Shown here: piece by piece, positions 59,551-64,000 of the stretch
Layout of the letters: the number at the start of each line of letters is the position of its first letter
How positions within the stretch are numbered: the stretch's first letter is position 1
Translations under genes and position numbers: made by a program
The notes under the pieces: generated by a model
What the model was told of the DNA's origin: nothing
Database searches by the model: none
What the model saw: only the letters and a program-made list of their open reading frames with translations
Assembly: GCF_001442805.1 (NCBI RefSeq)
Contig: NZ_CP011131.1
Location: 5,642,001 to 5,706,000, forward strand
DNA: 64,000 nucleotides
Direction of reading: 5' to 3'
DNA from: Lysobacter gummosus
GTDB taxonomy: Bacteria > Pseudomonadota > Gammaproteobacteria > Xanthomonadales > Xanthomonadaceae

Positions 59551-60393
59551 CTAACGCGCTTGCATCGTCGGAGGCGGCAAGCGCTCAGTCGAAATGCGGA
59601 TGTTGTCGTGCAGAACGATCCGGGTCGTCGGCGCTCTGTTCTCGACGGTGGAGTTAGGGCGGAAGTCGCCCCATTGCACCTTGCCGTTCGGGCCACCGCC
59701 CGCCCCCGAGCGCCACGTGACGATGCCGCTCTTGTCCACGACAGTGGCGTAATCGGCTTCACCTGGCAGGCGCACGCCGACCACGTACCGGCCGGTGGCG
59801 TCCGCCGCCCAGTTGACGTCGATGCGCACGTCGATCCACTCGTTGTCGTAGTCGCGCAGATCGGCGACTACCGTCTTGCGTCCGACGTTGGGTTGATCGA
59901 AATCCAGGTGATTGCCGCGCACGGAGAAATAGCCTTCCGCGGGGCTGCCTTGATCACGCTTGAACTGCCAGATCACATCGCGGATCTGATCGCTGTAGCT
60001 GCCGTCCCAGTCCTGCCAGTCGCGCAACGAGAAGCTGAACTGATAGCTGCGGAAGGCAGGAACGGTGGCGTCGTTAGGCGATCCCAGGCTGGTCGAGGAT
60101 TCCGAACGCAGGCCCGAATATATGTAGGCAGGATCGCCCACTACCGTCTTGTGCGCGACCGCGTAGTTTCCATAACGAACGCGATCGGCCGTGATGGTCG
60201 CGGCATCCGCGGCCGAAGCTCCCGGCTTGTAGACTCGCGGGTTGCCGGAATTGATCGTGCCCGTTTCGAAATCGAGATCGAGCAGTAACGACGACGCAAC
60301 CTCAGCGCCCGCCATCAGCGGCGTCAGCAGCGCGACGATAAGCGCCAAGCGTATCGGACGAACACTCGTTGCTTGCCGGCGGACAGATGACAT
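59551..60393 (-). CDS. Exported polysaccharide-lyase-like protein (heparin-lyase-I type fold)
   Basis: The 280-residue product has a signal peptide (Met-Ser-Ser-Val-Arg-Arg start, cleavage near Ala-Gly-Ala) and a jelly-roll domain starting Leu-Asp-Leu-Asp-Phe-Glu-Thr-Gly. Asp-Trp, Trp-Gln-Phe-Lys, and a final Ile-Val-Leu-His-Asp-Asn-Ile-Arg-Ile segment resemble the lyases of the polysaccharide-lyase (PF14099-like) group, in which a His or Tyr acts in beta-elimination. The substrate is unknown. GGAAGAG lies 6 nt before the ATG. It is convergent with the XRE-cupin gene; 271 bp with no clear feature lies between. Confidence 0.7.
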   Translation of the reverse strand: MSSVRRQATSVRPIRLALIVALLTPLMAGAEVASSLLLDLDFETGTINSGNPRVYKPGASAADAATITADRVRYGNYAVAHKTVVGDPAYIYSGLRSESSTSLGSPNDATVPAFRSYQFSFSLRDWQDWDGSYSDQIRDVIWQFKRDQGSPAEGYFSVRGNHLDFDQPNVGRKTVVADLRDYDNEWIDVRIDVNWAADATGRYVVGVRLPGEADYATVVDKSGIVTWRSGAGGGPNGKVQWGDFRPNSTVENRAPTTRIVLHDNIRISTERLPPPTMQAR

Positions 60394-60636
60394 ATGCGCT
60401 CTTCCCCTATCGATTTGCACGCAACTATGCGGCGCGAAAACCGGCGCGTCCAGCCGTTTTTCCCGAGAAAAACGCAGGTTACGTACTTCTCGTCCAAGCT
60501 GCGCAGTAGTTCGCACAACCATTGCGCAAAAGATCCGCATATTAAGATCCAGCGATCACATCGCAATCGATCGCGATCGTGTTTGCCAGCGACTCGATCG
60601 CCGATGACTCGCGGTTGCCGGCGTATCCGCCTGGCA

Positions 60637-61320
60637 TCAACTCAATCGCGACAGCATGCGCTGGTTGCCGATCAGCCGCGCCCAACGCGCGCCGATGTCG
60701 CTCATGCCCACGTACGCCGCTTCGCCGGCGATGCGCCACAGCATGCGCGGGCCCAGGCTCAAGCGCGCTTCGGCCGCGCACAGTTCCCAGTCGTAGCCCA
60801 GTTGCCGCGCGAACCAGGCGCAGCGCGCGAGGTGATAGCGGCTGCTGAGCAAGGTCACGCGCGAACGCATGCCCTCGCCGAGCAGTGCGCGCGCATTGCG
60901 CAGGTTCTGCAGGGTGTCGCGCGATTCCGATTCCAGGCGCAACGGCGCGTCGCCGGCGATGCCGCGCGCGAGCAGGCCGCGGCGCGCGAGTTCGGCTTCG
61001 CTGAGCTCGTTGGCCGGACCGCCGCCGAGCAGCACCACGCTGTGCGGCGGCCGATCGCTCCACAACGCCATCGCCCGGTCCAGCCGCGCTTCGAAGTCCG
61101 GGTCCATGCGCCCGCCCGGCGCGTGCTTGCCGAACAGCAGCACGCATTCGCCGCGTTCGGGCCGGCACGGCGCGTTGCGGGCGATGCGCAGCACATGGAT
61201 GAAGTAGCCCACGTACACCAGGCCCGCGCTGAGCACGCACGCGGTCGATGCGACCGCCGCGACATGCAGGATGTCGCGGTCGCCGAACAAAGCGATGCGG
61301 TGAGCGATGCGGCTGGTCAC
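60637..61320 (-). CDS. YdcF/SanA-like (DUF218) membrane-anchored protein
   Basis: A 227-residue protein with one N-terminal membrane helix (about 20-45) and a DUF218 domain. Diagnostic segments are Val-Val-Leu-Leu-Gly-Gly-Gly (about 93-99), Leu-Glu-Ser-Glu-Ser-Arg-Asp-Thr-Leu-Gln-Asn (about 129-139, the family Glu-x-x-Ser-x-x-Thr pattern) and Ser-Ser-Arg-Tyr-His-Leu-Ala-Arg (about 160). The family includes envelope-biogenesis factors such as ElyC and SanA. About 240 bp without any clear gene separates it from the lyase-like gene. Confidence 0.85.
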   Translation of the reverse strand: MTSRIAHRIALFGDRDILHVAAVASTACVLSAGLVYVGYFIHVLRIARNAPCRPERGECVLLFGKHAPGGRMDPDFEARLDRAMALWSDRPPHSVVLLGGGPANELSEAELARRGLLARGIAGDAPLRLESESRDTLQNLRNARALLGEGMRSRVTLLSSRYHLARCAWFARQLGYDWELCAAEARLSLGPRMLWRIAGEAAYVGMSDIGARWARLIGNQRMLSRLS

Positions 61321-61497
61321 GGGAGACGGAACGGAATCGGTCGGCGGGCGGCGATGGCGGTCGCCGGAACGCAGTCAGACTGCGCGCCGGCGGGCAGGTT
61401 CCCCGGATGCATCCGGGCGCGGCGGCGCGAATGCATCCGGATCGGATCCGATGAGATCGAGTCTGGACCGCGCCGCGCCGTCGCCGGCCGGGACGGT

Positions 61498-61914
61498 TCA
61501 GTCCTGGCTGGACAATTGCAGGTTGGTGGACAGGTCCGAAGTCAGGTACGCCATCCAGCCCAGATAGTTCTTGTGGATGTACGGCTTGCCGCCCTTGAGC
61601 TTGTAGTCCAGGTCGGTGCTGTCCACGTAGGCGAAACGCACTTGCTTGTCGGTGTAGGTAACGCGGATGCGGGCGACGTGGGTGCGCAGGTTCAAGGTCG
61701 AATCGATCTGGCCCGGCTGCTCGCCGGTCACTGCCCAACCGCGGCCCAGCAGCGCGCGCTTGATGTCCTTGACCACCTTGGCCGAGTCCATGCCGGCCGG
61801 GATGGCGACCGGATCGGGATCGACCAGCGGCGCCGAGCGCGCCTGAACCTGACCGGGAAGCGCCGCGAACGCGGCCACGCACAGCACCGCCAACACCAGT
61901 TGCATCAAACGCAT
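61498..61914 (-). CDS. Small periplasmic protein of unknown function
   Basis: The 138-residue product has a signal peptide (cleavage near Val-Gln-Ala) and a mature domain with a helix (Ala-Lys-Val-Val-Lys-Asp-Ile-Lys-Arg-Ala-Leu) followed by strands Ile-Asp-Ser-Thr-Leu-Asn-Leu and Ile-Arg-Val-Thr-Tyr-Thr-Asp, then Tyr-Lys-Leu-Lys-Gly-Gly-Lys-Pro-Tyr-Ile-His-Lys-Asn-Tyr. I recognise this only as a conserved hypothetical type. AGGGGA lies 6 nt before the ATG. It diverges from the ketoacyl synthase gene, with which it may share a promoter region. Confidence 0.75.
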   Translation of the reverse strand: MRLMQLVLAVLCVAAFAALPGQVQARSAPLVDPDPVAIPAGMDSAKVVKDIKRALLGRGWAVTGEQPGQIDSTLNLRTHVARIRVTYTDKQVRFAYVDSTDLDYKLKGGKPYIHKNYLGWMAYLTSDLSTNLQLSSQD

Positions 61915-62094
61915 GATTTTCCCCTGAGTGATAGGGACCCTCCGTGGATCCCCGTTGGACAAGGCTGCGCCGGGTCTGGCGATGGCGCGCGTCCGCCGCG
62001 ATCGACCGCGGAGGCCCGCGCGTCCGATGAACCGGCCCGCAGCGCCGGCCATGATACGCGTCACACTGCGGCCGGTCTTGGGGCCCCGGGTGGC

Positions 62095-62100
62095 TATACT
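62095..62100 (+). promoter_or_regulatory. Possible -10 element of the aryl-polyene operon
   Basis: TATACT matches five of six positions of the sigma-70 -10 box and lies 57 bp before the chosen ketoacyl synthase start. No well-spaced -35 hexamer is seen. Confidence 0.4.
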
Positions 62101-62157
62101 TTCGGCTTATTCCGCACGCAGCGTCGTACCTGTCTAGTGACATCCACCGCTTCGCCG

Positions 62158-63363
62158 ATGCCGCCGCTGACGATCCGCGCCTACACCGCGACCACCGCCC
62201 TGGGCCGCGGCCTGGAGGCCCAGGCCCGGGCCCTGCGCGAGCGCCGCAGCGGCCTGCGCCGCAACGATTTCGTCCCGCTGGCGCCGGGCGAGGCGCCGCT
62301 GGACTGCTGGATCGGCCGGGTCGAAGGCCTGGAAGACGCGCCGCTGCCGGCCGCACTGTCGCAGTGGGACTGCCGCAACAACCGCCTGGCCTGGCTGAGC
62401 CTGCAGCAGGACGGAATCGTCGAGGCGATCGCCGCCGCGGTCGCGCGCCATGGCGCCGAGCGGGTCGCGATCATCGTCGGCACCTCCACCTCCAGCATCG
62501 GCGCGACCGAAGCGGCCTACACCCATCTGCACGGCGAGCCGCCGCGGTTCGCCTCCGACCCCGGCCCGCCGGTCCTGCACACGCCGCATTCGCTGGGCGC
62601 GTTCGTCGCCGCGGCGACCGGATTGCGCGGCCCCTGCGTCACCGTCGCCACCGCCTGTTCGTCGAGCGCGAAAGTATTCGCCCAGGCCGCGCGCCTGATC
62701 GCCGCCGGCGTCGTCGACGCGGCGCTGGTCGGCGGCGTGGACACCTTGTGCGGCAGCGTGCTGTTCGGTTTCAACTCGCTGCAACTGGTGTCGGCCGAGC
62801 CGTGCAAGCCCTTCGATGCGCAGCGCGTGGGCCTGTCGCTGGGCGAGGCCGGCGGCTTCGCGGTGCTGGAACGGCGCGACGACGAACACGCGGCGCAAGG
62901 ACTGGAACTGCGCGGCTACGGCGAATCCAGCGATGCCCACCACATGTCCTCGCCGCATCCGCAGGGCCTGGGCGCGCGTCTGGCGATGGTCGATGCGCTC
63001 GCGCGCGCCGGCATCGAGGCGGGCGAGGTCGGTTATCTCAATCTGCACGGCACCGCCACGCCGGCCAACGATCAGGTCGAAGCGCTGGCGATCGCCGGGC
63101 TGTTTCCGCCGCACCTGCACGCCAGTTCGACCAAGGGCTGGACCGGCCACACGCTCGGCGCAGCCGGCATCGTCGAGTCGGCCTACGCCCTGCTCGCGCT
63201 GGAACGCGGCGAATTGCCGGGCACGCTCAACAGCGTCGAACCCGATCCGGGCAACGGCCCGCAGATCCGCTTCGACAACGCGCAACACTCCATCCGGTAC
63301 GCGATGAACAATTCCTTCGGCTTCGGCGGCAACAATTGCTCGCTGGTGTTCGCGCGCGCATGA
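62158..63363 (+). CDS. Beta-ketoacyl-[ACP] synthase, probable aryl-polyene cluster enzyme
   Basis: The 401-residue product is a KAS II/FabF-type condensing enzyme. The catalytic triad is visible: Thr-Ala-Cys-Ser-Ser-Ser near Cys167, His-Gly-Thr-Ala-Thr near 298 and Gly-His-Thr-Leu-Gly near 333, with the C-terminal Asn-Asn-Ser-Phe-Gly-Phe-Gly-Gly-Asn-Asn. It is longer than the fatty acid enzymes by none to a few residues. The next gene, overlapping by 4 nt (ATGA), encodes a cysteine-less partner, the gene order of aryl-polyene (xanthomonadin-like) clusters. A GTG 21 nt upstream is an alternative start. Confidence 0.88.
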   Translation: MPPLTIRAYTATTALGRGLEAQARALRERRSGLRRNDFVPLAPGEAPLDCWIGRVEGLEDAPLPAALSQWDCRNNRLAWLSLQQDGIVEAIAAAVARHGAERVAIIVGTSTSSIGATEAAYTHLHGEPPRFASDPGPPVLHTPHSLGAFVAAATGLRGPCVTVATACSSSAKVFAQAARLIAAGVVDAALVGGVDTLCGSVLFGFNSLQLVSAEPCKPFDAQRVGLSLGEAGGFAVLERRDDEHAAQGLELRGYGESSDAHHMSSPHPQGLGARLAMVDALARAGIEAGEVGYLNLHGTATPANDQVEALAIAGLFPPHLHASSTKGWTGHTLGAAGIVESAYALLALERGELPGTLNSVEPDPGNGPQIRFDNAQHSIRYAMNNSFGFGGNNCSLVFARA

Positions 63364-64000
63364 GCGGTTCCAGCGCGCGTCCCGTCCCCGTGTTGAGCGC
63401 CGCCGTGGAAGGCATCGGCTATTGGAGCCGCGGCCTGCCCGATTGGTCCGCCGCGCGCGCCTACGCCCTCGGCGATGTTGCACCCGACAGCGAAGCCGCG
63501 CCGGCGCGGCCGTCGCCGCAATTGCTGGCCGCCAACGAACGCAGGCGCGCGCCGGAAACCGTCGCGGTCGCGCTGGAAGTGGCGCTGGCCGCCTGCCACG
63601 CCGCCGGCCGCGATCCGGCCGCGCTGTCGTCGGTGTTCGCCTCCAGTCACGGCGATATCCAGATCACCGACTACATGTGCGCCACCTTGGCCACCGAACC
63701 GCGCACGATCTCGCCGACCCGCTTCCACAACTCGGTGCACAACGCCGCCGCCGGCTACTGGACCATCGGCGCCGGCGCGATGCGCCCGACCACCGCGATC
63801 AGCGCGCTGGAAGCCAGCTTCGCCCAGGGCCTGATCGAGGCGCTGACCCAGATCGCGACCGGCGAGGACGCGGTGCTGCTGGTCGGCTACGACGGCGGCG
63901 CCTACGGCCCGCTCGCGGAAGTGGCGGACAGCCGGGGCCTGCTCGGCGCGGCGCTGGTGCTGTCGCGCGCGCGCGCCGGCGCGCCGATCCTGCGCGTCTG
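63360..64000 (+). CDS. Ketoacyl synthase chain-length-factor-like protein (3' end beyond window)
   Basis: The partial frame (213 codons) begins ATG inside the stop of the upstream ketoacyl synthase and runs off the right edge. It matches the N-terminal ketoacyl synthase-like domain (Ketoacyl-synt_2 type): Phe-Ala-Ser-Ser-His-Gly-Asp-Ile-Gln-Ile-Thr-Asp-Tyr-Met and Pro-Thr-Arg-Phe-His-Asn-Ser-Val-His-Asn-Ala-Ala-Ala-Gly-Tyr. The nucleophilic Cys region is replaced, so it should be a non-catalytic partner setting chain length. This is characteristic of aryl-polyene clusters. Confidence 0.8.
   Translation, partial: MSGSSARPVPVLSAAVEGIGYWSRGLPDWSAARAYALGDVAPDSEAAPARPSPQLLAANERRRAPETVAVALEVALAACHAAGRDPAALSSVFASSHGDIQITDYMCATLATEPRTISPTRFHNSVHNAAAGYWTIGAGAMRPTTAISALEASFAQGLIEALTQIATGEDAVLLVGYDGGAYGPLAEVADSRGLLGAALVLSRARAGAPILRV

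Overview
The window reads as one continuous stretch of a high-GC gammaproteobacterial chromosome of the Xanthomonadales, most likely Lysobacter or a close relative. The evidence is the very high GC at third codon positions, the rhlB / trxA / rho neighbourhood, a protein ending in the XVIPCD tail used by Xanthomonas-type antibacterial type IV secretion systems, many secreted peptidases, dispersed xanthomonad-style palindromic repeats, and the first two genes of what looks like an aryl-polyene (xanthomonadin-like) pigment cluster at the right edge. No tRNA, rRNA, CRISPR array, transposase or prophage gene was recognised.

Layout. 1-5 kb: the end of a cupin-type regulator, a candidate orphan structured RNA, ung with a two-receiver response regulator, the cell-division pair ftsE-ftsX, and a small secreted protein. 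5-10 kb: rhlB (minus strand), diverging from trxA and rho. 9.6-12 kb: a probable type IV secretion antibacterial effector with a small lipoprotein gene upstream that may encode its immunity protein. 12-19.5 kb: a periplasmic TonB-C protein, a KefB/KefC-type antiporter, a membrane-anchored ankyrin-repeat protein overlapping a YcgL gene, and a lipoprotein. 19.7-28.3 kb: a secreted subtilase, cioAB (cyanide-insensitive bd-type oxidase), an S9 peptidase and hemF. 28.3-34.3 kb: a YetF-like membrane protein, polA, and three small genes. 34.3-38.1 kb: a beta-propeller phytase gene divergent from a TonB-dependent receptor gene, with an 18-bp Pho-box match between them. 38.1-48.3 kb: repeats, uvrD, a secreted gluzincin-like protein, a UPF0114 protein, a glutathione S-transferase, DPP IV, a Coa1-like protein and a DUF885 peptidase. 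48.3-58.1 kb: a 2012-residue alpha-2-macroglobulin with an intact thioester motif, preceded in the same direction by a class C beta-lactamase-like hydrolase carrying about 600 residues of Pro/Ala-rich repeats. 58.5-64 kb: an XRE-cupin regulator with a clear promoter and operator, a polysaccharide-lyase-like protein, a YdcF protein, a small periplasmic protein, and a ketoacyl synthase with its chain-length-factor partner running off the edge.

How the genes fit together. The region mixes housekeeping (replication/repair, RNA decay and termination, division, haem, respiration) with an outward-facing set: at least five exported peptidases or hydrolases, a phytase-uptake pair, an antibacterial effector, a protease trap of the macroglobulin type, and pigment synthesis. 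That mix suits a predatory or rhizosphere lifestyle. The most noteworthy items are the candidate structured RNA, the effector and its possible immunity gene, the Pho-box-controlled phytase/receptor pair, and the hydrolase-macroglobulin gene pair.
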